Of a DNA stretch of 64,000 nt, positions 18,736 through 27,900 are shown piece by piece. Within the stretch, counting starts at the first letter, position 1. Each line of letters starts with the position of its first letter. The translations under genes and the position numbers were made by a program. The notes under the pieces were generated by a model that saw nothing but the letters and a program-made list of their open reading frames with translations, was not told where the DNA came from and made no database searches. The stretch lies in NCBI GenBank assembly GCA_963851255.1, contig CAWKOF010000004.1:124001-188000 (forward strand), written 5' to 3'. The DNA comes from Cybelea sp963851255 (GTDB taxonomy: Bacteria; Vulcanimicrobiota; Vulcanimicrobiia; Vulcanimicrobiales; Vulcanimicrobiaceae).

Positions 18736-21213
18736 ATGGTGAAGCAGCTCGGTCCAGCCGGCTTCGGCGTCCTCCTGCGGCGACTTCGGCTTGCCGCCGG
18801 CCTCTCGCAGGAGGCACTCGCCGAGCGCGCATGCATCAGCGCCAAGGCGATTGGCGCGCTCGAGATCGGAACCCGGCGCGCGCCATACCGCGAAACCGTC
18901 GATCAGCTGTCGAAGGCATTGAACGCCATCCCCGAAGACCGCGCGCAGCTAATCGCATTGGCCGAACAGGCGAGAAGCCGTGGGCCGCGCACCGCGAGTG
19001 ACAAGACCGGCGTTGCGGTATCGGCAAATCTGCCTTCGCCGTCTACACGGTTAATCGGCCGCGCGAACGAGATCGCTCAAGCCGCGGCGCTGTTGTCGGG
19101 GCATCGGCTGGTGACGCTGGTGGGCACGGGCGGCGTCGGAAAAACCCGCGTCGCGTTAAGGATCGTGCGAGATCAAGTCTCGCAATTCCGAGACGGAGCG
19201 TGGTTTGTAGACCTCGCCGCGCTCTCAGATCAATCGCAGGTCACGCGCGCGGTAGCGGCCGCGCTAGGCATCTCAGGCGCAGCAAACGCATCGATCGCCG
19301 AGCGGATCGCGGAATTTCTCCGCGACCGGCGTGCGCTGATCGTGCTCGACAATTGCGAGCATCTCGTGGATGCCGTGGCCGAGTTCGTGCATACGGCGCT
19401 GCGTCAGCCGGGCGAGCTACAAATCTTGGCAACGAGCCGCGAGCCGTTGCGAGTTGCGGACGAAGCGGTCTATGAAGTTCCGGCGCTTGAATTTCCGGGG
19501 CCCGGCGCGCGGCTCACCGCGTCGGCGGCGATGCAGTATCCGGCGGTGGAGCTGTTCGTCGATCGAGCCTCCGCTCACGATGCAGGTTTTCGGCTAACCG
19601 ACGAAGGGGCGAGCGTCGTGGGAAGCATCGTTCGCCGTCTCGACGGTCTTCCTCTCGCTATCGAACTGGCGGCAGCACGTGTCCGAACGCTCGGCTTGAC
19701 GACGGTCGAGGGCCGGCTCGACCGCCGTTTTGAATTGCTCGCCGGCGGCGACCGCACGGCGCCCCCACGCCAGCAAACGATGCGCGCTCTTATCGAATGG
19801 AGCTACGACCTACTTACCTTAGAAGAGCAGCTGCTCTTTCGGAGCCTGGGCGTTTTCGTGGGTGGCTGGTCCCTTGAGGCTGCGGAGAGCGTCTGCAGCA
19901 ACGGTACGCACGTGTCGGTGTTGGAATATCTCGCGTCGCTCGTTGACAAGTCGCTCGTTTCACGATACGAGTTGCACGGCGCGTCGCGGTACCGGTTCAT
20001 GGAATCCACGCGCGCGTTCGCGCTGGAAACTCCAGCACCCGATGCCTGTTCTTCGCTCGCGTTACGCCACGCTCGCTGGGTGGCCGAGCTTTTGCTCAAG
20101 GCCGACGAGCGCAGCGCGACGGAGAGCATGCACGCGCGCCTAACCACACTCATTCCGGAAATCGAAAATATTCGCGCCGCACTGCAATGGTGTGAACGAG
20201 CTGGTGCCTACGAACTGGGCGGCCGAATCGCGAGCCTCATCGCCGACCTCTTCTACTGGTACGGACTCTCCGAAGAGGGGACGCGCTGGATTGAGTGCTC
20301 TCTGGAACATCTGCCGGAAGACGAAAACCTCAAACTCGTAGCACGCCTCTGCGCGAGCTATGCGCGGCTGACGAGCGACGCCGGCACGCGCTTGCGCGCC
20401 TCGGAACGGGCTGTGCGTCTTGCGGAACGGGTCGGCGAGGATCGTCTGCTCGCATCGGCGTTCACACGCTACGCGATTGCGCTCTACCTGATCGGCCGGT
20501 CCGATGACGCCCTGGCTGCGAACGAGCGTGCCTGCACCTTGGTGCGTCGCGAAGGTAGGAAACCGAATCTTCGAATCGCGTGGCCGCTCGCCCATCGATC
20601 CTCGATCCTAGTTCGGCTTGGCCGGCTCGACGACGCGCGCGCATGCATCGCGGATGCGCGTGCCATTTTTATGCAGTTACGAGCCGAACGCGAGGCGCTG
20701 GGGCTCTCGGTATATCTGGCCGAGCTCGAGTTTGCCGCCGGGCAAGCCGAACGCGCCTTGCAAATCGTCGATGAGGCGATTCCGGTCGCGGCCGAAACGG
20801 GTGATCCGGAGAACGAATCGGTCTTTACTTGCAATCGCGCCGGCTATCTATTGAGCCTCGGCGATTTCACCGAGGCAGCAGCCACCGCCCGCGACGCCGT
20901 AACCCTGGCATCGAAGACCTACGGCGCGGAGCGCGTGCTCCACGCGCTCGAACACCTCGCTGCCGCATTCGCTTCGCGCGGCGACGCGGCCAATGCGGCG
21001 ATACTCGCAGGTTTCGTTGAAGCCGGCTATAGCCGCTCCGGCTACGAACGCGAAACGACGGAACGGAGCAGCCACACCATTCTTATTGAGGCGATGCGTC
21101 GATCGTTGTCTGAGCAAGATCGCGCACAACTCATGCGTCGCGGCGCGGCAATGACGCAAACTGCGGCCATCGAGCGGGCGCTGGCGAGTGCAGCGGGCGC
21201 CCCCATCGAGTAG
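18736..21213 (+). CDS. XRE-NB-ARC-TPR STAND regulator (intact paralogue)
   Basis: 825 aa from the ATG at 18736; a TTG at 18682 is an alternative and neither has a clear Shine-Dalgarno. XRE HTH at about residues 10-60, NB-ARC Walker A G-T-G-G-V-G-K-T near 130, Walker B A-L-I-V-L-D-N-C, then TPR-like helices to the end. Homologous over its length to the protein at 6717-9227, and it keeps the family C-terminus (R-R-G-A-A-M-T-Q-T-A-A-I-E-R-A-L) that the other has lost in frame. Divergent from an NHL lipoprotein across about 130 bases, which suggests local regulation. Ligand unknown. Confidence 0.9.
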   Translation: MVKQLGPAGFGVLLRRLRLAAGLSQEALAERACISAKAIGALEIGTRRAPYRETVDQLSKALNAIPEDRAQLIALAEQARSRGPRTASDKTGVAVSANLPSPSTRLIGRANEIAQAAALLSGHRLVTLVGTGGVGKTRVALRIVRDQVSQFRDGAWFVDLAALSDQSQVTRAVAAALGISGAANASIAERIAEFLRDRRALIVLDNCEHLVDAVAEFVHTALRQPGELQILATSREPLRVADEAVYEVPALEFPGPGARLTASAAMQYPAVELFVDRASAHDAGFRLTDEGASVVGSIVRRLDGLPLAIELAAARVRTLGLTTVEGRLDRRFELLAGGDRTAPPRQQTMRALIEWSYDLLTLEEQLLFRSLGVFVGGWSLEAAESVCSNGTHVSVLEYLASLVDKSLVSRYELHGASRYRFMESTRAFALETPAPDACSSLALRHARWVAELLLKADERSATESMHARLTTLIPEIENIRAALQWCERAGAYELGGRIASLIADLFYWYGLSEEGTRWIECSLEHLPEDENLKLVARLCASYARLTSDAGTRLRASERAVRLAERVGEDRLLASAFTRYAIALYLIGRSDDALAANERACTLVRREGRKPNLRIAWPLAHRSSILVRLGRLDDARACIADARAIFMQLRAEREALGLSVYLAELEFAAGQAERALQIVDEAIPVAAETGDPENESVFTCNRAGYLLSLGDFTEAAATARDAVTLASKTYGAERVLHALEHLAAAFASRGDAANAAILAGFVEAGYSRSGYERETTERSSHTILIEAMRRSLSEQDRAQLMRRGAAMTQTAAIERALASAAGAPIE

Positions 21214-21363
21214 CCTTAACTGTGCCGGTAAACTGTAGGGCCTGAGGGTGTTGCGGCTCGACGGTCTCTAATAACGTCAACCGGCAACGCGCCCACAACA
21301 AACGCGTTGAACGGTTGGCCCGAAAGTGACGCCGGCATTTCGGCGGAGCAGAGCGAACACGAG

Positions 21364-22917
21364 CTACTGCGCGAGCCGTCGCAGTAAGTGGGCAAACTCG
21401 ATCGCTTCCGTTCTGATCGCCGCGCTCCCCGAGATATCCGCTTTGGCCACCAGCAGGCGAAGCAGCGCGTACGGCGTTCCGTTGCTCTCCGTCAAGCGCT
21501 GCGCTTCCAAAAGGTGCTCGGTCGCCGCGCTTTTATTGCCAAGTTTCGCCAGCGATAGTGCGATCAGACGGTGAGCGTCGGCTGAGCCGCGGGCTTGATC
21601 CAGTGTCGAATATCCTCCGAGCGCTTCACGCGCTTCGCGCAAAGCAGAGGCGTCGCGTCCCAATCGTTGGAGCGCGGCAGCCGCGTATGCATGCCTGCCC
21701 GGTGCATCCGGCTCCGCACACTCGGCATCAGACGAACCGTAATTCAGCGCAGACAGGGCCTCGACCGCGCGGCCGGTCATCGTGTATGCATGCGCGACTT
21801 CTCCCGCAAGGTTCGAGCGATCGATCGGGCGCGCGGTGTCGGAAAAGACCGACGACATCCGTTGATACCATCGAATCGCTTCCTCGTAATCACCGCAGAT
21901 GCCGTTGAGACCAACCATGTACGTGCCGAGACGGCAGGCCGCCGCGCACCAGCCCGCTTCGATCGCTCGTAAAAGCAAGGCCGCTACTGCGTCGATTGCA
22001 GCGTGCGTTCTCGCGGAAATGCACGCATCGAGCACGGCATCCATGGCCAAGACTTCGAGTGCCTTGGGCTTGGCCGAGAGCGCGAACGCAGCGATGAGTT
22101 CGGCAGCTTCAGACGACGCCGCCCTCGCCGCAGGAAACGCGCCCTGGTCGAAGTGGTGCAGTGCAAGGTCGCCGAGCGCGTCGGCAAGCGCAAAGCGAGC
22201 CGCCATGCAGCTCGGATCGGTGCCGACGCTGCGTCGCAGCAACAGGATCGCGCGCCGGTACCTGCGCGCTGCATCGGCGCGTAGCTCGCAACCGCGGGCT
22301 TGTAAATGTGCGAGTCGTCCCCCAAGATATGCGTCTCGCTCGCTGGCGAGGTCCATTGCGCTATCCACGATCGCAGCGGCCGAGCGCAGGGCTTGCGAAC
22401 CGATCGCTTCGTCCTGATAGTCTGCTGCGGCCTGCGCGAGATCGAGCAGTGCCTCCGCGCGAGCGTCCGGCTCGACGACCTGCTCGGTTAACTCGCGCAG
22501 CACGCGAAGACCCTCGATACTGCCCGCGTAACAAAGACTGCGAGCCAGGGCGCGCCGCACGACAAGAGCTTCTCGCACGACGATGCCGCGTTGGTGGGCT
22601 TCCGTATCGAGCGCAAGCGAGTCGCAAGACGGGCCATCGCGTTGAAACAGGTACTCGCTGAGCTTCTCAAGCGCGGCACGGCGATCTCGAAAGAACTGGC
22701 GAGGTGACAGAGAAAGCTCTCGCTGGACGCGGGCGCGCGTTTCGCCAGCGAGATCGTATCGCCTCACGATCTCGCGCTGACGCGTCGGGAGGCGATAGAG
22801 CGCAACTTCAATGGCGCCGGCCTGTGGCCCGGCTGCGAATCGCGCTCCACCTCTAAGGTCGCGCAAGAGCCGGCGGACGCTGGCGAGCGGATCGTCTCGG
22901 TCGGGCCGTCGTGCCAC
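21364..22917 (-). CDS. Sigma-like HTH plus TPR-type repeat protein
   Basis: 517 aa. Residues about 40-95 resemble sigma-70 region 4 (L-P-x-R-Q-R-E-I-V-R-R-Y, then a second helix pair). The remaining 400 residues are Ala-rich helical repeats of TPR/SEL1 type. No region 2 is evident, so it is probably not a working sigma factor by itself. It may be a DNA-binding regulator with a peptide- or protein-sensing repeat domain. GTG start at 22917. Immediately upstream, in the same direction, are three tandem NHL genes. Confidence 0.62.
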   Translation of the reverse strand: MARRPDRDDPLASVRRLLRDLRGGARFAAGPQAGAIEVALYRLPTRQREIVRRYDLAGETRARVQRELSLSPRQFFRDRRAALEKLSEYLFQRDGPSCDSLALDTEAHQRGIVVREALVVRRALARSLCYAGSIEGLRVLRELTEQVVEPDARAEALLDLAQAAADYQDEAIGSQALRSAAAIVDSAMDLASERDAYLGGRLAHLQARGCELRADAARRYRRAILLLRRSVGTDPSCMAARFALADALGDLALHHFDQGAFPAARAASSEAAELIAAFALSAKPKALEVLAMDAVLDACISARTHAAIDAVAALLLRAIEAGWCAAACRLGTYMVGLNGICGDYEEAIRWYQRMSSVFSDTARPIDRSNLAGEVAHAYTMTGRAVEALSALNYGSSDAECAEPDAPGRHAYAAAALQRLGRDASALREAREALGGYSTLDQARGSADAHRLIALSLAKLGNKSAATEHLLEAQRLTESNGTPYALLRLLVAKADISGSAAIRTEAIEFAHLLRRLAQ

Positions 22918-22960
22918 GGCGATGTTATTCGCTGCCGAATTGACCAGGCCTAGAGCACAC

Positions 22961-24034
22961 CTACGGACTCACTGCGTACCCAAAGTAGTACCCTGGGTTG
23001 AGCAGCTTGGGGCTCTCGACCAAAAGCTCGCGACCGCTCGGAAAATCGAACTCTGCCGGTTCTCCGTTCGGCACTGCGCCGGGCGGCAGTTCGTTCACCA
23101 TGAACGCGGGCGCGAAGAGACGATTTCCCCGCAGCGCGAACTCCTCCGGATACCAGCCCAGCCCGTATTGCAGCGTCTGCTTCGGTCTCGTGGAGCCGCT
23201 GGGGAAGACCAAAATCTGGTTGACCGTACCGATCTCTAGATCGTTCATGACGACGACGTCGTTCTTGGCGTCGATCGCTACACCCCAAAACAGATTTCCG
23301 CCGGGGGCCTTCAAATCGAGAGCAACGCCGTTCTTCGAGCCAGGAGTGAATTTTAAGACGTCGCTTTGTACGCCACCCGAGCTCGGGTAGGCGACGTACG
23401 TCACGTAAAGGTTCTCGCTCGAATCGACCGTCAAGCCGTCAATGCAGCCCGGAATGCCCGTAATGACGGCCGTCGGCTTCATGCTATGCTTGGCATATTC
23501 CACAACGCTGCAGCCGCCGCTACTGTCGGAAAAATTTGCCACATAGACGGTTCCTTGCGAGTCGACCGTAACATACTCGGCCTGCGTAAGTCCTTTCGTG
23601 TAGATTCTACTCGGCTTCGTTGCGCCGCGCGGGAAAACGTCGACTGCACCCTGCTGCCCGGCCAGCGGCACAAGCGAAACGTAGAGGTTCTGAGATGCAT
23701 CCACCGCGACGCCAATCGGTAGGAAACTATTGAAGGCGAGATTGCCGACCACCCTCAATCCCTTCGAATCGACTGACAAAATGCTCACCGCGCCGTTGAA
23801 CGGCTCGGATGCGTAGAGGAACGTTTTCCCCGATGAGGTCATGACCCAGCTGCGTCGGTGCGATCGTTCGTGCGAGCGCGACGAAAGCATACATTCAATG
23901 AAGTCCCGCAGCGAATTCAAAGCGCAGCCCCGTTGACCCGGTGCCCCCACGTCGTGGGCAGCCCCGACTGAAAGCGTCGAGCTGACCGCCGCAAATGCGG
24001 TCAGCAGTACTGCCGAAGCGAAGCAATTCTTCAT
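22961..24034 (-). CDS. Secreted NHL-type beta-propeller protein
   Basis: 357 aa. The ATG at 24034 has AAGGA nine bases upstream; the ATG at 24043 sits directly on that AAGGA. Cleavable signal peptide (about 1-26, ending V-G-A-A), not a lipobox. Six or so blades with I-G-V-A-V-D-x-x-x-N-L-Y-V-type repeats, the classic NHL pattern. Last gene of a three-gene NHL run on the minus strand and 44 bases upstream of the sigma-like TPR gene. Confidence 0.72.
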   Translation of the reverse strand: MKNCFASAVLLTAFAAVSSTLSVGAAHDVGAPGQRGCALNSLRDFIECMLSSRSHERSHRRSWVMTSSGKTFLYASEPFNGAVSILSVDSKGLRVVGNLAFNSFLPIGVAVDASQNLYVSLVPLAGQQGAVDVFPRGATKPSRIYTKGLTQAEYVTVDSQGTVYVANFSDSSGGCSVVEYAKHSMKPTAVITGIPGCIDGLTVDSSENLYVTYVAYPSSGGVQSDVLKFTPGSKNGVALDLKAPGGNLFWGVAIDAKNDVVVMNDLEIGTVNQILVFPSGSTRPKQTLQYGLGWYPEEFALRGNRLFAPAFMVNELPPGAVPNGEPAEFDFPSGRELLVESPKLLNPGYYFGYAVSP

Positions 24035-24079
24035 AAGATTCATTCCTTGCTAAATCGTGTTGGCATCGTCAACAGCAGT

Positions 24080-25123
24080 CTATCGCGCCGGCGCAAAGAC
24101 CGCGTCGTCGTAACCGATGATTTCGCTGGGACCGTAGTTCTGGTTATACTCTATCCACGACGGCTGCGACTCGCCTGGCATGAATCCATCCGCGGCCGGT
24201 CCGTACTCAACCCATTGACCCTTGATCGAGCGCATCGCGAAAAACGCGCTAGCAATCAAAATATCACCGGGAGCGATCGAAAGCATCAGCGGCTCACCGA
24301 TCGCGCCGCCGCCTCTACCCAAACGAGGACCAAGCACGCGCATCGTTCGCGACGGATTCCTGGCGCCCGCCGGATAGGCCGCGACGTTCGACGCGCCCCC
24401 GGCCAGATTGCCGACATAGAGCGTGCCGTGACTATCTACGGCAATACCGGTCGGTCTCTCGAGGCCCGCCAAATGGAGCGATTGCGGGGTTTTCGAACCG
24501 TGCGCGAGCTTCAGCACGTCGTTTGCGGAGCTGTCTGCAATGAACAGGTCGCCGGCTTTGTCCACGGCCAAGCCGTCGGGCCCGGTGAGGTTGGCGGTGA
24601 TCGTGGCGGTTGGAGTGCTCTTCCCTTTCGGAAAGATTTCGATCGACCCCAATAATTTATTGCTCGCGTAGACCGTTGCGGCCGCGTCCACGGCGACGCC
24701 GCTGGTAGAGTAGAGTCCGGACGTAAGAGTCCGGCTAGGCGACGTCTGACCTCTCGGATATTCGGTAATCGAACCGGCGCCGCTCGCGTCAACCAGCGAG
24801 TTAGCGACGTAGACGGTGCCCGACGAATCGACCGCGATCTGAACGGGACTCGAGACGCCGTAGAGCTGACCCGTTGGAAACGTGAAGCCGTTTCGGATAT
24901 CGTGGAAGTTAGCGGGACAGATCCAAACGGCGTCGTTACCTACGTCGGAAACGAAAACGTTTCCGTTGTACCCCGCCTTCTCCGAGGTGCCGGCACGAAA
25001 CGATGTGCCGGTGGCGTTCGACGGCGGCGGGGCGAAGCGCGAGCCTTGACCGCCGCAGCCGCTCAGCAGCGCTATGGCGGCGGACGCAGCAAAGGCGCGC
25101 CGTTTCGTTCGGGAAATAAACAT
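24080..25123 (-). CDS. NHL-type beta-propeller lipoprotein
   Basis: 347 aa. Of three clustered ATGs, 25123 is chosen because AGGAGA lies 6 bases upstream; 25138 would start right after the neighbour's stop. Lipobox L-L-S-G-C near residue 21. Repeats such as P-x-G-I-A-V-D-S-x-G-x-L-Y-V-G-N are evident four or more times. Middle gene of the NHL run. Roles proposed for such proteins (substrate binding, lactonase-like) are not testable from sequence alone. Confidence 0.75.
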   Translation of the reverse strand: MFISRTKRRAFAASAAIALLSGCGGQGSRFAPPPSNATGTSFRAGTSEKAGYNGNVFVSDVGNDAVWICPANFHDIRNGFTFPTGQLYGVSSPVQIAVDSSGTVYVANSLVDASGAGSITEYPRGQTSPSRTLTSGLYSTSGVAVDAAATVYASNKLLGSIEIFPKGKSTPTATITANLTGPDGLAVDKAGDLFIADSSANDVLKLAHGSKTPQSLHLAGLERPTGIAVDSHGTLYVGNLAGGASNVAAYPAGARNPSRTMRVLGPRLGRGGGAIGEPLMLSIAPGDILIASAFFAMRSIKGQWVEYGPAADGFMPGESQPSWIEYNQNYGPSEIIGYDDAVFAPAR

Positions 25124-25138
25124 CGCCATTCTCCTCAT

Positions 25139-26149
25139 CTACCGGGTGATCGCGGCGCCTTCGGGATCGGTCAAGCCGGTAAGGATCGACTTCGTCGGGT
25201 AACCGCCGGCCGGATAATCGTAAACGTAGATACCCGGCGTGCCGGCGTCGGGACAAATCGCTTGCTGGTGTTTGGCTTTTCCGGCAACGTACGTTCCGAC
25301 GCAATCGACACTGTCGGTGAACTCTGCCGTGGCAACCACGGTCAGCGTGCTGCCTTTGAGCGTCGTTTCGTACATCACCGAGGAGCCGGACGAGCCGGTC
25401 TGATCCTCGACGTCGATCTTCGAGCCTTTCACCGCAACGGCACCTGGCGCGTTTAGCGTCGCTCCGCCGATGGTGAGCGGCCGGAACTTCTTGCCGTCGA
25501 ATTTCGCAATCGTAAAGACGCCGTTATCGTTGATACCGTCCACGAAGAGATTGCCCTCGGCGTCGTACCCGTCGAAGTAGATTTTTTCGAAGGTCGGGTC
25601 CGAGAAGACTTTCGGACTGCCTTGCGCCGCCTTGTAGATGCTTAGGCTGCCGGGGCCGTACTGCCTAGAAATGATGTTCGTTACGGCCAGGTCGCCGGTC
25701 GTTTCATCGATCGAGCAGCCGACGGGATACTGACCGCGATCGTCGAGGGTCGCGATTGGTTTCAGACCGCCGCGTGCGAACTCGAGCAGCTGCGATCTCG
25801 CCGTATTGACGATCCATACGTTCCCCGCCGCGTCGACGCACACGCCCTGCGGCACTTTAAATCCGCTCAGGTTTCCGATCAGATGGAGCGCAGGCCAGCT
25901 ATAGACGAAGACGTCGCCGACCCCTGCGTCGGCGACGTAGAGCAACGCGCCCTTGACGTTAGGTTGCATCCACGATTTGCGAAGGTCCGGACGAAAAGAG
26001 CTACTGGCCGAATGCGTTGCCACCAGGATATCCGGAATGCTCGCAGTGCCGGACGGCGAGAATCGTTGGGGCCCGCTCGTACAAGCAGCCAGAGCGGCTG
26101 CGGCCGCAAGAACGCCCAAGAGAGATTTCGCCGGATATACATTTTTCAT
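25139..26149 (-). CDS. NHL-type beta-propeller lipoprotein
   Basis: 336 aa from the ATG at 26149, where a signal peptide begins (K-N-V-Y-P-A-K). The longer frame to 26296 lacks any leader logic. Lipobox L-A-A-C near residue 24. Blades contain G-V-C-V-D-A-x-G-N-V-W-I-V-N and Y-P-A-G-G segments. Same architecture as the 5477-6634 protein. First gene of the NHL run; its stop abuts the next gene's start region. Confidence 0.75.
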   Translation of the reverse strand: MKNVYPAKSLLGVLAAAAALAACTSGPQRFSPSGTASIPDILVATHSASSSFRPDLRKSWMQPNVKGALLYVADAGVGDVFVYSWPALHLIGNLSGFKVPQGVCVDAAGNVWIVNTARSQLLEFARGGLKPIATLDDRGQYPVGCSIDETTGDLAVTNIISRQYGPGSLSIYKAAQGSPKVFSDPTFEKIYFDGYDAEGNLFVDGINDNGVFTIAKFDGKKFRPLTIGGATLNAPGAVAVKGSKIDVEDQTGSSGSSVMYETTLKGSTLTVVATAEFTDSVDCVGTYVAGKAKHQQAICPDAGTPGIYVYDYPAGGYPTKSILTGLTDPEGAAITR

Positions 26150-26371
26150 TAGCGGCGTCTGCTTTTCGTAAGGCGGCTGCGCTCCTGCGAGAGCCCGCGA
26201 ATTTGGCATACCGGCCGCCGATTCGGCGCCCCAACGGCTCCGAATGCCACCGCCGGCGGAAACTACGCTTAAGGTTAGTGAAGTACGGGTGGCCAAGACG
26301 CGGCCGCAAATGAAGGAGCTATCACCGCCTCGGATTCATTCTCACGTAACCGCGATCGGCCGGGAGGTACT

Positions 26372-26446
26372 GTGCGCATTCGACTTAGCTTCACCATATT
26401 AATGTTTGCCTTCGCCGGGGCATGCTCGGAAAGCTCGGGCCTATGA
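26372..26446 (+). CDS. 24-residue lipoprotein-like micro-ORF
   Basis: A GTG start at 26372 has GGGAGG five to ten bases upstream. It encodes a tiny peptide with basic N-terminus (R-I-R), hydrophobic core and a lipobox-like F-A-G-A-C followed by S-E-S-S-G-L and stop. The stop overlaps the next gene's ATG (ATGA, 26443-26446), a classic coupling arrangement. It could be a small entericidin-style lipopeptide or simply a leader that drives translation of the downstream membrane protein. Not supported by homology. Confidence 0.45.
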   Translation: MRIRLSFTILMFAFAGACSESSGL

Positions 26447-26799
26447 ACGCTATTCTCATCGTGACCGGTGCGCTGACCGCTCTGGCCGGAGTCGGACTCG
26501 CCGCACCTAGACTCGTGGTCAGGGCCGTTTTTGGGACGACGCTTGCCGACGCCGCGACGGTTTTAGTCGCCCGTCACTGGAGCCTGCTGATCGCGCTGGT
26601 CGGCGGTCTGCTGATCTACGCGGGGTTTCACACCGAGGCCCGAGTACCGATCATGGTAGCCGCAATCGTAGAGAAGCTCGCCCTCGGCGTGCTGATCGTC
26701 GCAAGCCCTATGCGCAAACGGCTCGTGACCGTTGCCGTGGCCGGCGCCGACGCCGTTATGGCCCTTCTCTATATAATATCGCTCGCGCAGTCAGCGTGA
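26443..26799 (+). CDS. Four-TM small membrane protein
   Basis: 118 aa from the ATG at 26443, which overlaps the upstream micro-ORF stop. Four hydrophobic segments (about 1-20, 38-58, 64-86, 92-114) with short loops, and a single H-W in the second. No family recognised. Integral inner-membrane protein of unknown function, apparently in a two-gene unit with the micro lipoprotein. Confidence 0.6.
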   Translation: MNAILIVTGALTALAGVGLAAPRLVVRAVFGTTLADAATVLVARHWSLLIALVGGLLIYAGFHTEARVPIMVAAIVEKLALGVLIVASPMRKRLVTVAVAGADAVMALLYIISLAQSA

Positions 26800-26842
26800 G
26801 GAGATAAAAGTTGCGATGATATCCCCGTAACAGCGACGAGGA

Positions 26843-26902
26843 TCAAGCTGGCTGTTGCGCCGCTTTTAACGCGGTTAACACGGCGCAGACGGCCGCTGTC
26901 AC
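26843..26902 (-). other. 19-residue coupled mini-ORF in the slot of a missing glycosyltransferase
   Basis: The GTG at 26902 overlaps the stop of the C5-epimerase as GTGA. The ORF is 19 codons, Ala-rich (T-A-A-V-C-A-V-L-T-A-L), and stops at 26843. In the paralogous main operon the C5-epimerase stop overlaps the start of the WbuB-like glycosyltransferase in the same GTGA way. The position suggests a collapsed copy of that gene. Residue similarity is too weak to prove it. Confidence 0.35.
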
Positions 26903-27900
26903 GCGCTCGCCGTCCACTCGACGGCGGCGCCCCGCCCGACCGTATCATAGCCGAGGACGCGTTCCGGCAGGCTCGAGAGCGCCGCAGCCAGCAGGCGCGC
27001 GCGAGAGGGAGGCTTTTCGACGTAGTTGCTCCACCGCGACGCGGCTCGCGCGAACGTCTCATCGCCGAACATCGCTGCCAACACCCGCATCTGCGCAATG
27101 TGAAACTGATGGTATTTCAGGGTCGCGATGTGAGGGCTCCCGCTGGCGCTGCGCATGAGGCTGTAGAGCGTCCACCAGCCGGTGTCGAACTGCGGCAGCC
27201 ACTCGCGCAACGTCTTGACGCACGCGTTGGTCAGTTGGGCGGCATTCGCGTCGGAAGTAACCTTCCAGAGTTCCCACAGACCCCAAAGCGCGAAGATGCA
27301 CCCATTGAGGACGTGGGGGGCGTGTTCGTTCGCGATTTCTTCAAAGAAACAGTCGCGATCGTTGCGCCACGTAACGCCGCCGCGGCCGATGTCAGCGTAA
27401 AATGGCAGCGATGCGCGCACCGCCGCTTCGCCGAAACCTTGTCCCGGCGCCAAGTGATCCGCCCGAAGCAGCACTGAGATCGCCTCACCTTGCGCCATTG
27501 CCGAGCACCAGCCGACGCTCGCGCCGTATTTGACCCAGGGGAACTCGAATCGATAGAGCCCGGGGACACCGTCAGCGCTCTGGTGATCGCGCAGCCACGC
27601 AGCTTGCGCAAGGAAATCGTTGAGCGCCTCGGCGTCGTGAGTCGAATGCCAGACGCAGAACCGATGCAGCGCGAATTGACTGATGAGAATCGGGTGATAC
27701 CACCGCGATGGGCCGACCAGCAGCACGCCACCCGAGTCGCGCGGCGCGTTCGTCCAATCCTCTCCAAAGGTGCCGTTGCCCGGATCCCATTCGATGAAGT
27801 ATGGCGCCTTGCCGGGTTGCGCGATGGCCGCTAGCGAGTACGCTCGTCGATGCGACCACTGCAACGGAAAGCCAATCGCCAGGCGTTTTAGCGCGCTCAC
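26899..27900 (-). CDS. D-glucuronyl C5-epimerase family protein (satellite copy)
   Basis: 333 aa, PF06662-like (glucuronyl C5-epimerase C-terminal domain). These enzymes invert C5 of glucuronate within a polymer or lipid-linked unit, giving iduronate. Family features visible: Y-F-I-E-W-D-P-G near residue 33, Y-G-A-S-V-G-W-C-S-A-M-A-Q-G-E, N-E-H-A-P-H-V-L-N-G-C-I-F-A-L and a C-terminal Y-H-x-F-H-I-x-Q-M. The first half also aligns with the paralogue at 37585-38571 with near-identical motifs. GTG start overlaps the preceding mini-ORF stop by 4 nt. Whether it still epimerises or has another uronate role is not known. Confidence 0.85.
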   Translation of the reverse strand: MSALKRLAIGFPLQWSHRRAYSLAAIAQPGKAPYFIEWDPGNGTFGEDWTNAPRDSGGVLLVGPSRWYHPILISQFALHRFCVWHSTHDAEALNDFLAQAAWLRDHQSADGVPGLYRFEFPWVKYGASVGWCSAMAQGEAISVLLRADHLAPGQGFGEAAVRASLPFYADIGRGGVTWRNDRDCFFEEIANEHAPHVLNGCIFALWGLWELWKVTSDANAAQLTNACVKTLREWLPQFDTGWWTLYSLMRSASGSPHIATLKYHQFHIAQMRVLAAMFGDETFARAASRWSNYVEKPPSRARLLAAALSSLPERVLGYDTVGRGAAVEWTASA

